Below are positions 1-10,317 of a stretch of 64,000 nucleotides of DNA, in pieces. Where the stretch lies: contig CBDDLA010000001.1 in the NCBI GenBank assembly GCA_965230485.1, positions 1 to 64,000 on the forward strand, read 5' to 3'. The first letter of the stretch is position 1, and each line of letters begins with the position of its first letter. The notes below the pieces were generated by a model, which saw nothing but the letters and a program-made list of their open reading frames with translations, searched no databases and had not been told where the DNA came from. The stretch comes from Putridiphycobacter sp965230485. GTDB taxonomy: Bacteria > Bacteroidota > Bacteroidia > Flavobacteriales_D > Crocinitomicaceae. The translations under genes and the position numbers were made by a program.

Positions 1-3000
1 CCGAAGGAGAAAATTGATGAAATTCGGTTGAAAATTGCTGAAGAAAAGGCGCAAAAGGAAAAAATTGCTGCGCTTGTAAAATTAGGAGATGTAGCACTTG
101 CAGCCCAGTCTTTTGACGAGGCTATAAAAAGCTATACTGATGCATTAGGCATAAAAGCCGACCAGGATATAAAAGCTAAATTAGATGATGCCATTAAACA
201 GAAAGAAGAATTGGCTGAGAAATTGGCAGCTGAGAAAAAGAAAAATGAAGAATTTGCAGCTCTGATGGATAATGGTGAAGATTTATTGTCTAAAAATAAA
301 TTGGAAGACGCCAAAACCAAATTTCAGGAGGCCTTAAAACTAAAGCCTGAAGAATCTATACCCCAAAGAAAGATAGAAGAGATAGATAAAATGTTAGCTG
401 ATATCGAAGCAGCTGAAAAATTAACAGCAGAATATGATGCCAAAATGAAAGAAGCTAAGGATTCTTTTGAAAATAAAGGTTGGGATCAGGCCTTAGAATT
501 ATATAAGGCAGCTTCAGAATTGAAACCGCTAGAGCAGGAGCCTAAGGAGAAGATAAGCGAAATTAATGCCTTGTTAGAAAAGGAAAGATTAGCCGAAGAA
601 GAATATCAAAAGTACCTAACAGAAGGAGATCAGTTTGCTTCTACTGAAGCATATGAAGAAGCTGTGTCGAAATATGAACTAGCCAGAAATATTAAGGAAA
701 CTGATGAGATTACAAAGAAAATTAAAGATGCGTTGGATGCGATGCAAGCGTTAAGCGAAGCAAGAGAGAAAGAAATAAGATTAAATGCTGAGTACGCAGA
801 ATTAATTGAAAAAGCAGATTCTGAGAGAGATGGAGATAATCTTGAAAATGCTATTGCATCCTACACTGATGCTTTGAAACTAAAATCAGAAGAGCCATAC
901 CCTCAAGAAGAAATAGATAAGATTAATATTATTCTTGAACAAAGAAAGTTAGAAGCAGAGGCAAAAAGAAAGGCTGAAGAGGAATACCAGGCAATCATTG
1001 CGGATGCAGATTTAAAATTCGATAATAGTGAGTGGGAGCAAGCTAAAGTAAAATATCTTGAGGCAGTAGCATTACGAAATGATGATGACCATCCAAATAA
1101 TAGGATAAAAGAAATTGACGCTAAAATTGAAGAGATTAAGGCACTTGAAGCTAAAAACAAAGCCTATAAAGAAGCAATGGCTGCTGGTCAGGCGGCTATA
1201 GATAATAAAGAATATAATCAAGCTGTTTCTGAATTTGAAAAAGCAAAGGCCATTGATAGTGATAAATCTGAACCGCAAGTAAAAATTGATGAGGTAAATA
1301 AAATCTTGGCTGACCTCAAAGATGCTGCTGAACGAGAAGCTGCTTATACTGCTGCCATGAAAAGTGGTAACGATTTAAGAGATTCAAAAGCATATGAAAA
1401 AGCCAAGACTGAATATCAAAAAGCACTGTCCTTTAAGGATAATGATGAGACCGCTTTAGCCGAAATTGAAAAAATCGATCAAATATTATCAGATATTGCT
1501 AAGAATGAAGAGATAAAAAAACGATTTGATGCCCTAGTAAAAGCTGGAGATGATGCTTTTGAAAGCAAAAGCTATAAGGATGCTAAAGCTAAATATTCAG
1601 ATGCAGTTGCACTTCTAGCAAGCGAAGAAGTTGATGAAAAAATTAAGCTTTGTGATGCTAAGATACTTGAATTAGACAATTTAGCGGCTGAAAAAGCCAA
1701 ATTTGATTTACTATTAAAAGAAGCAGACGAATTATTTGACTCTGAAAAATGGTTGGAGTCAATAACAAAATACGAGGAAGCCCAAAAAATAGAAAGCAAT
1801 GAATACATCATAAGTCAGATTAAAGAAGCCAACGATAAATTGGCTTTGGTTCAAAAAAATAAAGAAGAAGAAGAAAAAGTTTTGTCAATGGTGACAAAAG
1901 CAAGAGAGTTTGAAGCTGCTGGGACTTATGATAAAGCCTTAAATACCTATAGAGAAGCTTACGCAATAAGGCCAAGTGTCGAGCTTGAATCATCAATACA
2001 AACTATTGAAACTAAGATTAAAGAAATTCAAGAAACTGCAAATATAGAAAAGAGCTATACAGATAAGATTAAAGAAGCAGATTTAGCACTTTCTCAAAGT
2101 AAATTCAAAAATGCAATTGAACTTTACGAAGCGGCCAAAACAATAAAGTCTGGAGATCCATACCCTGATCAGCAAATTCAACTTTGTAATGATGAAATTA
2201 CTAAATTAAGTGAGAAAGAAAACAGAGACAAGTACAATAGCACTATCTCTGAGGCAGATCGATTGTTTTCTGAAAATAAATATGATCAGGCTATTGTAAA
2301 ATACGAGGTTGCAAAGCAAATTTTGCCATCAAATGATTACCCTGATAAAAAAATCGCTGAAATTAGAAAAATTAGGGAAGATTTAGCCAATGCTGAAGCT
2401 CAAAAATTAAAAGCAGAGAATGACTATAAAGAACTTGTTGCTTCAGGAGATGAAAAATTGAATTCTCAAAATTTCGAAGATGCTATTGAGATCTATAAAA
2501 ATGCGCAAAAGATAAAGGCATTTGATGCTTATGTGTCTGTTCAATTGAAAAAAGCTGAAGAAAAATTGAAAGCAGTTAATGAAGCAAAAGCTACTTCGCA
2601 AAAGTATCAATCTTTCATAACAAAAGCAGATGACTTAATTAATCAAGAAGAATGGAAACTAGCTATAGCAGAATATAAAAACGCATTGCTTTATGAGCCG
2701 AATAATCCGTATCCAAAAAAACAAATTGAATTAGCGGAAAAAGCCATTGAAAATGATTCAAAGGAATTATCTGAGGAAGGATATCAAGCATTACTAAATG
2801 ATGCTAAAGCTAAGTTCGACTCTAAAGATTATAACAATGCGTTAGCACTTTATAAGTCTGCTTTTAGGCAGAGACCTGCCGACAATATTCCAGCAGATAA
2901 AATCAAAGAAATCAATGATATTATTACGAGTCAGAATGCAGCCCAATCTTCTAAAAATAAATATAATGAGCTTATATCTAAAGCCGATAATTTATTTGAA

Positions 3001-4911
3001 AAGAAGGATTGGAGAAAAGCCAGAGTGTACTATGTAGAAGCCTATAATTTGACGAACGATAGTTATCCTGATGCGCAAATAAAAAAAATTGATGCTATTA
3101 ATAACAAGTTTTCAAGTGATCAGTATTCAAAAATGATTAAAAAAGCTGATGAATATTTTGATTCAGAAAATTACGAAAAAGCAAAAGGACTTTACAATAG
3201 AGCCATTAAAACTTTTACTTCTCAAAATAGCAGCTACCCAAGAGCACAAATCAAAAAGATTAATGCCATTTTAAATCCTCCAGCTTTATTGGCTGGTAAT
3301 TTGGGAAAACCTTTAGGAGAAAAGGTTAACTTAACAGAATCTGAAATTCAGAAAATGTTTCAAGAGGCTGAGCAAGCAAGTAAAGATAAAAAAGCGCAAA
3401 AAGTTTTAAATGCAGGGAAGTCAGCTGAAGATGTAAAATTAGAGTGGCAGGCGAAAGAGGTAAACGCCACTTATCAGGCAATTGATAGCATCCAGTTTCA
3501 CTCTGATTTTGTAATAGGTGAAGTTGAAAAAGCTGAACTCAATAGACAGTTTGTAGAAAAGAATCAAAACGATATTGAGCAAAGTATTAGAGATAACTCT
3601 TTAATGGAAACCGAGTATAGTGAAAATGTAGTTTATCGTCAAATGCAGGTCGTTGAAAATGTGAATGGTTCCATTAAACGCAGCCAAAAGGATAACGATA
3701 AAAAAAGAGAATCTTCTGAACCTGAAGTTCAAAAGATTCGGGACGATTTTAAAGCAGAACAACTAAACCAAACCAATTCACAAAATAATGTTGTATTTAC
3801 TCAAATAAATCAAATTGAAACCATTAAAGAAGAGCAAGAAAATTCTTTCAATAATGCTGATGTGGCAAGATTAAATACAGAATTAGATGTCAGAAATACA
3901 ACAGTTAGCATCATTAATCAAAGAAATAAAGACCTCTGGAAGCAGGAAGATCAAATATTCTCCACTCAAAATTCAAAAGACAATATGGATGCTGAGCGTT
4001 ATAAAGCAAATCAATACAGTGATGTGCCCCGAAAGAATATGGAAAAAATAATTGCTAACACAGATGGCGATCATTTAAAAGCAAGAAGACAATCATTGAA
4101 AGCGCATGATAAAGTTACCAGTAATACTAATGATGCTGTGGTGGCTCTGAAAGCTAACATTAACGAATCTAATAAAAATGCAGACAAGGGTAGACAAAAT
4201 ATGGAAGACCGTAAAATAAGTATTGAAAAGGGTGTTGAAAAAGCGTCAAGAAGTCAACTTGAACAAAATCAGATTCAAGTACAATTAACGGAGGAATCAA
4301 TTACAGATATCAAGAAAGGTCAATTTGATGCAAATCAGAATAAGACTAATAAGCTCTACGAAGATGTTAAAACAATTGAGGAAAATCACAATGAGATTAA
4401 TAATCGACAACAAATGAATTCCGAAATTTCTGAAAATAATATGCACTTAGCAGTAACTAAACTTGATGATATTAATCAAACTATTTATAACAAACAATCT
4501 AATGCTGATTCCAAGTCTACAGAGACAACAGATGCTATATTGATCAATCAAAAAGCAATGTCGGATGAATCGAGAGCACAAAAAAATAGTAACCAAGAGA
4601 AGCTAAATAGGACAGAGGATAGATTAATCTCTATAAGAGATATTGATGTAAAAGCAGTCACGCAAGCCGTTAAAAATGAGTTGGGAAAACAATATCCGGA
4701 AGGAGTGACGGAAGAGGTCTATCAACAAAAAGACGAGGATGGCTATTTACTGAGTTATGTCATTCGAAGAGTTGTTGTAAAAGATGGAGAAGGTAATGTA
4801 TACGAAAAAAACCAAATGAAACATGGAATTTCATACACTAAAAACGGAAAAGGTATTACAGAGTTTACATGGCAAGATCAAACAGAAGACGCAAGCTTAA
4901 AGTATCATTAA
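1..4911 (+). CDS. Giant TPR-like repeat protein, 5' end outside window
   Basis: The frame is open from base 1, and the first codons read as the end of a repeat unit, so the start lies upstream. A TTG at 28 is not a credible start. About 18 degenerate repeats of roughly 50-65 residues fill the first ~1,090 residues seen. Each starts with an aromatic residue, then a helix of the type KADxxFxxxxWxxAxxxY, then LKPxxxYPxxxIxEIxxxL, which is a TPR-like helical hairpin with a linker helix. The last ~530 residues are non-repetitive, rich in N, Q, D, E and K, probably coiled coil, and end in a compact domain with Tyr/Gly-rich strands. No membrane segment is visible. A scaffold or surface-complex role is inference. 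The 3' end overlaps the downstream ApbE gene by 43 bases. Confidence 0.85.
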   Translation, partial: PKEKIDEIRLKIAEEKAQKEKIAALVKLGDVALAAQSFDEAIKSYTDALGIKADQDIKAKLDDAIKQKEELAEKLAAEKKKNEEFAALMDNGEDLLSKNKLEDAKTKFQEALKLKPEESIPQRKIEEIDKMLADIEAAEKLTAEYDAKMKEAKDSFENKGWDQALELYKAASELKPLEQEPKEKISEINALLEKERLAEEEYQKYLTEGDQFASTEAYEEAVSKYELARNIKETDEITKKIKDALDAMQALSEAREKEIRLNAEYAELIEKADSERDGDNLENAIASYTDALKLKSEEPYPQEEIDKINIILEQRKLEAEAKRKAEEEYQAIIADADLKFDNSEWEQAKVKYLEAVALRNDDDHPNNRIKEIDAKIEEIKALEAKNKAYKEAMAAGQAAIDNKEYNQAVSEFEKAKAIDSDKSEPQVKIDEVNKILADLKDAAEREAAYTAAMKSGNDLRDSKAYEKAKTEYQKALSFKDNDETALAEIEKIDQILSDIAKNEEIKKRFDALVKAGDDAFESKSYKDAKAKYSDAVALLASEEVDEKIKLCDAKILELDNLAAEKAKFDLLLKEADELFDSEKWLESITKYEEAQKIESNEYIISQIKEANDKLALVQKNKEEEEKVLSMVTKAREFEAAGTYDKALNTYREAYAIRPSVELESSIQTIETKIKEIQETANIEKSYTDKIKEADLALSQSKFKNAIELYEAAKTIKSGDPYPDQQIQLCNDEITKLSEKENRDKYNSTISEADRLFSENKYDQAIVKYEVAKQILPSNDYPDKKIAEIRKIREDLANAEAQKLKAENDYKELVASGDEKLNSQNFEDAIEIYKNAQKIKAFDAYVSVQLKKAEEKLKAVNEAKATSQKYQSFITKADDLINQEEWKLAIAEYKNALLYEPNNPYPKKQIELAEKAIENDSKELSEEGYQALLNDAKAKFDSKDYNNALALYKSAFRQRPADNIPADKIKEINDIITSQNAAQSSKNKYNELISKADNLFEKKDWRKARVYYVEAYNLTNDSYPDAQIKKIDAINNKFSSDQYSKMIKKADEYFDSENYEKAKGLYNRAIKTFTSQNSSYPRAQIKKINAILNPPALLAGNLGKPLGEKVNLTESEIQKMFQEAEQASKDKKAQKVLNAGKSAEDVKLEWQAKEVNATYQAIDSIQFHSDFVIGEVEKAELNRQFVEKNQNDIEQSIRDNSLMETEYSENVVYRQMQVVENVNGSIKRSQKDNDKKRESSEPEVQKIRDDFKAEQLNQTNSQNNVVFTQINQIETIKEEQENSFNNADVARLNTELDVRNTTVSIINQRNKDLWKQEDQIFSTQNSKDNMDAERYKANQYSDVPRKNMEKIIANTDGDHLKARRQSLKAHDKVTSNTNDAVVALKANINESNKNADKGRQNMEDRKISIEKGVEKASRSQLEQNQIQVQLTEESITDIKKGQFDANQNKTNKLYEDVKTIEENHNEINNRQQMNSEISENNMHLAVTKLDDINQTIYNKQSNADSKSTETTDAILINQKAMSDESRAQKNSNQEKLNRTEDRLISIRDIDVKAVTQAVKNELGKQYPEGVTEEVYQQKDEDGYLLSYVIRRVVVKDGEGNVYEKNQMKHGISYTKNGKGITEFTWQDQTEDASLKYH

Positions 4912-5981
4912 AAATTCTGTCAAGCTTATTTTTTTTCTTTCTTTTATTTAGCTGTAAAAGCTCGGATAAAAGGTCAGGATTTAGTTCAGAAAATCATCCT
5001 AATAAAGGCATTTCAATTTTTGGACAAACACAAGGGACTACATATGCGGTGTTATGTAATGATAAAATTAAGCTTGATAGAAATGAAATAGATAGCTTGC
5101 TAGCCAATTTTGATAATGCACTTAGCACATATATTCCAAATTCAATTGTATCAAAATTTAATAATGCTCCATCAGGTTCATTTCTTTACAAGGATAAGCA
5201 TGGTTACTTTAATAAGTGCTTCTCATTATCTCAACAGGTTTTTGCGAATACTAATGGAGCTTTTGATCCTTCAGTATTTCAGTTACTAGAGTTATGGGGC
5301 TTTTTAAAAAATAAGTCTGATATACCTGACTCAATTAGTGTTCAAAAAACGCTGAGAGTAACTGGTTTTAAGTCAAATTATCACTATATTTTTAAACCCA
5401 ATACTGTCGATACTCTCTTTTCTAAATTAACTAAACGGACTGGTGAATTTAAAATAGTTTTTAATGCAATAGCTCAAGGACAAGCCGTTGATGTGATATG
5501 CGATTATCTTGAATACAAAGGGGCAAGAAATTATTTTGTTGAAATTGGTGGAGAAGTTAGGGTTCGGGGAGCGAATGATCAAGGTAATAAATGGTCAATA
5601 GGTATTGATAAACCTATTGAAAATAGTACAGCTAATAATAGGCAAATAATAAATATCATAGAATTAGATAATAAGGCGGTGGCTACTTCAGGAAATTACA
5701 GACAGTTTTACGAAAAAGAAGGCATAAAATATTCTCATACAATCGACCCGAAAACAGGATTTCCTGTTACCCACCAATTATTAAGTGCAACTGTTGTAAC
5801 CTCGTCATGCGCATTAGCTGATGCATATGCAACAGCATTTATGGTAATGGGAACAAATGAATCGATTGAATTCGTTGACTCAAATCCAGAGCTCGATTTA
5901 GAGATATTGCTAATTTATACTGCTAATGGGATATTGGAAACTTTTGCAACAGAAGGGTTTAAAGATATCATAAAATCTTAA
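4869..5981 (+). CDS. apbE: FAD:protein FMN transferase (ApbE family lipoprotein)
   Basis: ApbE enzymes transfer FMN from FAD to a Thr in flavoprotein subunits such as NqrB, NqrC or RnfG on the outer face of the inner membrane. The N-terminus is Arg/Lys rich, then a hydrophobic stretch ending in a lipobox Cys (LLFSC, residue 29). Family motifs seen in order are FGQTQGTTY near the start, NAIAQGQAVD and VEIGGE in the middle, and the ATSGNY and HTIDPKTG blocks that bind FAD and metal. At 370 residues it is full length. The ATG at 4869 lies inside the preceding gene; no ATG downstream would keep the signal peptide, so the overlap is probably real. No nqr or rnf genes are in the window. Confidence 0.93.
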   Translation: MARSNRRRKLKVSLKILSSLFFFFLLFSCKSSDKRSGFSSENHPNKGISIFGQTQGTTYAVLCNDKIKLDRNEIDSLLANFDNALSTYIPNSIVSKFNNAPSGSFLYKDKHGYFNKCFSLSQQVFANTNGAFDPSVFQLLELWGFLKNKSDIPDSISVQKTLRVTGFKSNYHYIFKPNTVDTLFSKLTKRTGEFKIVFNAIAQGQAVDVICDYLEYKGARNYFVEIGGEVRVRGANDQGNKWSIGIDKPIENSTANNRQIINIIELDNKAVATSGNYRQFYEKEGIKYSHTIDPKTGFPVTHQLLSATVVTSSCALADAYATAFMVMGTNESIEFVDSNPELDLEILLIYTANGILETFATEGFKDIIKS

Positions 5982-5984
5982 CAA

Positions 5985-6668
5985 ATGACAATGATTAAAA
6001 AATCTGCTATCGAATTTATGCAATCGGTAGAAAAAAACAATAACCGAGAATGGTTTGCAGAACATAAGAAAGAATATGAGGTTGAACGCGAGTCTATTAT
6101 CGATTTTGCTGATGAATTACTAAAAAAAATGCAAAAACATGACAATATAGAAACGCCATCAGGTAAAAAAAGTATCTTCAGAATTTATAGAGATGTTAGG
6201 TTTTCCAAGAATAAGGCGCCCTATAAAACGCATTGGTCAGGTTCGTTCAAAAGAGCAACAAAGCTCTTGAGAGGAGGTTATTACTTTCATATTGAATCAG
6301 GAAAAAGCTTCATTGGTGGTGGTTTTTGGGGACCTGAACCAAAAGATTTAAAAAAAATGCGCTTTAATATTGCCGAGTTCGAATCGGAATTTAGATCTAT
6401 TATCTCAGATAAAAATTTTAAGAAACAATTTGGAGTTTTGAGAGGAGATCAGTTAAAAACGGCCCCAAAAGGAATCGATAAAAATCACCAAGCGATTGAT
6501 CTTTTAAGGTATAAACAATATTTGTTAATGAGAGAATTTACAGATAAAGAAGTATTAAGTCCTAATTTTATAGATGAAGTAAATAATGCCTTTAAAGCAA
6601 TGCGGCCATTTTTTAATTTTATGAGTGAGGCATTAACTACTAATGAAAACGGTGAATTGATAGTTTAG
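5985..6668 (+). CDS. DUF2461 family protein
   Basis: This is a 227-residue cytosolic protein of the DUF2461 (TIGR02453) family, whose function is not established. Diagnostic features are the N-terminal FMQSVEKNNNREWFAEHK segment, the central FRIYRDVRFSKNKAPYKTH block and the following GGYYFHIE and GGGFWGP strands. An alternative ATG sits two codons in, at 5991. It follows apbE by three bases, so the two are probably co-transcribed. Its TAG stop shares the tetranucleotide TTAG with the stop of the convergent rarA gene, leaving no room for a terminator between them. Confidence 0.88.
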   Translation: MTMIKKSAIEFMQSVEKNNNREWFAEHKKEYEVERESIIDFADELLKKMQKHDNIETPSGKKSIFRIYRDVRFSKNKAPYKTHWSGSFKRATKLLRGGYYFHIESGKSFIGGGFWGPEPKDLKKMRFNIAEFESEFRSIISDKNFKKQFGVLRGDQLKTAPKGIDKNHQAIDLLRYKQYLLMREFTDKEVLSPNFIDEVNNAFKAMRPFFNFMSEALTTNENGELIV

Positions 6669-7945
6669 TCATCCTTATATTTTCCTTGCCATAAATTTTG
6701 AATAGTTTGTTCAATATCTTTCTCTCTTTGTGAACTTCCGGGTTTGAAAAAAGAAGTCCCGCTGATTTCTTCTGGTAAAAACTCCTGATTTATGAAATTA
6801 TTTTCTGATTCATGAGAATATTGATAATTATTCCCATACCCCAAATCCTTCATTAATTTGGTAGGTGCATTTCTAAGCGCTAGTGGGACGGGTAGATTCC
6901 CACTTTTTTGAACAAGGTCCTGGGCCTGGTTTATAGCTAAGTAAGCGCCATTTCCTTTAGGAGATGTAGCCAGGTATATCACACATTGAGATAAAATAAT
7001 CCGACTTTCCGGATAACCAATGACACTAACTGCTTGAAAGCAATTATTTGCCATCACGAATGCATTTGGGTTAGCAAGGCCAATGTCTTCTGAGGCAAGA
7101 ATTAATAGGCGTCGAGCAATAAATTTTGGATCCTCACCTCCAGTTACCATTCTAGCTAACCAATAAATCGCTGCATTAGGATCACTCCCCCTTATCGACT
7201 TGATAAAGGCAGAAATAATATCATAGTGGTTTTCACCATTTTTATCATAAATGGGTAAGTTATTTTGTATTATAGACTTTACACGTTCATTCGTAATTAG
7301 GATTTTATCCTCATTAATCTGCGAAACAACTAGTTCAAGTGCATTTAGTAGTTTTCTTGCATCACCTCCAGAAGTCATTAATAACGCTTCAACCTCTTTT
7401 AATTGAATTGTCTTCTTTTTTAGAATCTCATCTTGAGATAGAGCGTTTTCTAATAGATAAACAAGTTCTGCTTTGCTATGGTGCTCTAGGGTATAGACTT
7501 GACAACGACTTAAAAGTGCTGAAATGACCTCAAAAGAAGGGTTTTCGGTAGTTGCTCCAATTAAGGTAAGCACACCTTGTTCAACTGCACCTAATAACGA
7601 GTCTTGCTGTGACTTGGAAAAACGGTGTATTTCATCAATAAATAAAATAGCATTTTGTTGCCCAAATAATCCTTGGTTATTGACTTTCTGGATGATTTCA
7701 CGGATATCCTTAACACCAGAATTAATAGCACTTAAACTATAAAATGGTCTATTTACAGTATTTGCGATAATTTGAGCAAGAGTTGTTTTTCCAATTCCTG
7801 GCGGTCCCCAAAAAATCATTGATGGGATGTTTCCTGAATCAATGGCAGTGCGTAAACCAGATTTTTCTCCTAAGATATGTTTTTGGCCAATATAATCTTT
7901 AAGCGTTCTTGGCCTCATTCTCTCCGCTAAAGGGGTGTAATTCAT
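6665..7945 (-). CDS. rarA: Replication-associated recombination protein A (AAA+ ATPase)
   Basis: RarA (MgsA) is a clamp-loader-like AAA+ ATPase that acts at stalled replication forks with SSB. Walker A GPPGIGKTT is at residues 47-55 and Walker B ILFIDEIHRF at 100-109. The sensor region IGATTENPSFEV and the C-terminal MgsA domain (IRGSDPNAAIYWLARM, EDIGLANP) are all present. At 426 residues the length is normal for the family. The gene stands alone, transcribed leftward. It converges on the DUF2461 gene with a 4-base stop overlap. The 260 bases upstream separate it from the WG-repeat operon. Confidence 0.96.
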   Translation of the reverse strand: MNYTPLAERMRPRTLKDYIGQKHILGEKSGLRTAIDSGNIPSMIFWGPPGIGKTTLAQIIANTVNRPFYSLSAINSGVKDIREIIQKVNNQGLFGQQNAILFIDEIHRFSKSQQDSLLGAVEQGVLTLIGATTENPSFEVISALLSRCQVYTLEHHSKAELVYLLENALSQDEILKKKTIQLKEVEALLMTSGGDARKLLNALELVVSQINEDKILITNERVKSIIQNNLPIYDKNGENHYDIISAFIKSIRGSDPNAAIYWLARMVTGGEDPKFIARRLLILASEDIGLANPNAFVMANNCFQAVSVIGYPESRIILSQCVIYLATSPKGNGAYLAINQAQDLVQKSGNLPVPLALRNAPTKLMKDLGYGNNYQYSHESENNFINQEFLPEEISGTSFFKPGSSQREKDIEQTIQNLWQGKYKDD

Positions 7946-8187
7946 TTTCTAGTGTTTATATGCTTACTTTCCTTATTTTTTTATTACTCTAAAATCTTAC
8001 TGATTATATCTGAATATAATGCCTTAGAAATACTTATAATGGTAATAAATATCATTATGTATAAAGATAAAAAGAATAGCTTACCACTTGTTCAAACATT
8101 CAAAAAATCAGATTATACTTTTTTTAATTAATACTAAAACTCAAGATTTAATTTGATGTAAATAGAGAAGGTATTTACAAACAATAT

Positions 8188-8195
8188 TAGTTTTG
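8188..8195 (+). promoter_or_regulatory. -7 promoter element of the WG-repeat operon
   Basis: TAGTTTTG matches the Bacteroidota TAnnTTTG -7 consensus. It ends ten bases before the ATG at 8206, implying a leader of only a few bases. No TTG was found at the usual -33 distance. The rest of 7946-8205 is A+T-rich, with no other feature recognised. Confidence 0.5.
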
Positions 8196-8205
8196 TATTA
8201 TCATA

Positions 8206-10317
8206 ATGGAAATAAGAAGATACATATTGGTTTTAGCAATTTTGCTTGGATTTGGAATAAACTCTTGCCAACTTTCAAAAGGAATTGATGCCATTGAAAT
8301 CTATAATTATTTTAAAGCAAAAGAAATTTTTGAAAAAAAAATCAAAAGAGATCCAGTTGCAGCCAATTTCGGCTTAAGTCTAATTTACCAGAGGAATGAC
8401 AATCCATTTTATAACCTTGATTCTGCCTATAAATCTATTATGTATGCTGTTGATTATTTTGATAGTTTGAGCCCTAGGCGTAAAGAAAAGTATGCTAAGA
8501 TTGGGGTTGATCGTTCTGTTATTGTCAGCCAACAAAAGCTCATTACATCCAACTTATATTCAAGAGCAATTGAGTATAATACAGAAAGCGGTTTTTCAGA
8601 CTTTATCAATTTAAATAAAACAAGTGAACTAGTGCCATTAGCCATTTTAAAACGAGATAGCTTGGCCTTTCGGAAAGCTCGTTCAATTAATACAGCCAAG
8701 GCATATGAAACTTTTATTAACAAATATCCAAATTCAATATTCACGGAAGACGCAACCGCAAGGTTCGATCATCAGACTTTTAATGAGCACACTATTGATG
8801 ATCAACTGAAGTCATATATTGAATTTATAAGAAAATATCCTGATAATCCATTTGTTCCAGATGCTGAAGATCAAATTTATAATATAGAAACGAAAGATAA
8901 CTCCGTTATAGGTTATGAATTATTTATAAAACGACATCCAGATAATAGGAACATAAGAAAGGCTTGGCGAAAATTATATGATGCCTTTTTGACTGAAAAT
9001 TTAGATAAAACCGCCATAGCAAGTTTTATAGATAAGTATCCGGACAATCCCTTTAGAGACCAAGTAAAAAGTGATTTAGAATTATCAAAAACTTATTTTT
9101 ATCCAGTACAAAAAGATGGTAAATGGAGTTTTAAGAGTGAAAAAGGAAAGTATTTGATTGATGCGAGTTTTGATTTTGTTGAGCCTTTTTCAGAAGAGCT
9201 TGCTGCTGTAACCTTGAATGGGAAAGTAGGATATATTACTAAAACTGGGTATCAAAAAATTGAATTCAAATATGATGATGGACTTCCGTTTAGTGAGGGT
9301 TGTGCTATTGTTGAAGTAAATGAGAAATACGGCATGATAAACAGACAGGGAGATTATATCATAACGCCAGATTATGAATACCTTGGAAAGCTTAAGAACA
9401 GACTAATTCCATTCGAAAAAGACAATTTGTTTGGTTATTTTGATCAAAAAGGAAGAGTTAAAATAAAAGCAATATTTGAGAAAGCATATAATTTTCAGGA
9501 TGGAGTAGCAAAAATTTCGATTAATAATAATACTGGACTAATTAACACTGATGGTCAATACATTTTTGAACCGATCTATACATCTATCCAAGAATTAGAT
9601 ACTCATACCTATGGATTAAATAAAAATAACCAATGGGGTGTTTTGAACATAAATGGAGATACAATTCTAAATTTTTTATATGATGATATTTCTGGACCAA
9701 CTAAAGGTTATTATTTAGTAACTAGAAATGATTCATTTAATTATGTTAATTCAAATAGGGAGCTTTTGTTATCTAATTGGTATCCTGTTTATCCAGAGTA
9801 TAAGATTTTGGCCCAATATGATGGAATGCCTATATTAGTATTTAATGATAATGGCTATAATTACATCAGGCCTAATGGTGAATCAATTTTTAAAAAGGAT
9901 AAGTTATCATTAGGAAGGTATAGCCAATTAATTGCATATGAGGAAAATGAAGGGAAATGGGGGTATTTACAACCTACTCCTCCCAAAGTGATTATAAAAC
10001 CTACGTTTGATCAGGCTAAATCGTTTGAAAACGGTTTCGGTATGGTGTCACAAGGTCCATTGTTTGGGTTAGTGGACTCATTGGGTTCGAATCGGCTTGA
10101 TGCTTATTATGAAGACATTGAGTTTATAAATGATAGTTTATTGTTAGTAAGGGGAAAAGGAAATTTTGGTATCATGAATATTAAAGGGGATACGGTTTTA
10201 TTGTTTTCTAGAAACAATATTGAACCTTTTTCTCAGAATACTGTAAAAGTAAGTAACTCGAACAGCGTTAGCTATTATAACTATAAGGAAGATAAGTGGA
10301 TTAGAAAAGAAGAGTAG
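8206..10317 (+). CDS. WG-repeat lipoprotein
   Basis: The N-terminus has a lipoprotein signal ending in GFGINSC, giving a lipidated Cys at residue 21. Residues ~100-290 carry TPR-like units with repeated KYPDNPF-type phrases (FINKYPNSIF, FIRKYPDNPF, FIDKYPDNPF). From ~300 to the end are about seven WG (KWG) beta repeats, with phrases such as KDGKWSF, NGKVGYI, NEKYGMI, NNTGLI, NNQWGVL, EGKWGYL and GPLFGLV. WG repeats are common in envelope lipoproteins but their ligands are poorly known. The stop codon overlaps the GTG start of the TonB-like gene by one base, suggesting translational coupling. The specific function is unknown. Confidence 0.88.
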   Translation: MEIRRYILVLAILLGFGINSCQLSKGIDAIEIYNYFKAKEIFEKKIKRDPVAANFGLSLIYQRNDNPFYNLDSAYKSIMYAVDYFDSLSPRRKEKYAKIGVDRSVIVSQQKLITSNLYSRAIEYNTESGFSDFINLNKTSELVPLAILKRDSLAFRKARSINTAKAYETFINKYPNSIFTEDATARFDHQTFNEHTIDDQLKSYIEFIRKYPDNPFVPDAEDQIYNIETKDNSVIGYELFIKRHPDNRNIRKAWRKLYDAFLTENLDKTAIASFIDKYPDNPFRDQVKSDLELSKTYFYPVQKDGKWSFKSEKGKYLIDASFDFVEPFSEELAAVTLNGKVGYITKTGYQKIEFKYDDGLPFSEGCAIVEVNEKYGMINRQGDYIITPDYEYLGKLKNRLIPFEKDNLFGYFDQKGRVKIKAIFEKAYNFQDGVAKISINNNTGLINTDGQYIFEPIYTSIQELDTHTYGLNKNNQWGVLNINGDTILNFLYDDISGPTKGYYLVTRNDSFNYVNSNRELLLSNWYPVYPEYKILAQYDGMPILVFNDNGYNYIRPNGESIFKKDKLSLGRYSQLIAYEENEGKWGYLQPTPPKVIIKPTFDQAKSFENGFGMVSQGPLFGLVDSLGSNRLDAYYEDIEFINDSLLLVRGKGNFGIMNIKGDTVLLFSRNNIEPFSQNTVKVSNSNSVSYYNYKEDKWIRKEE

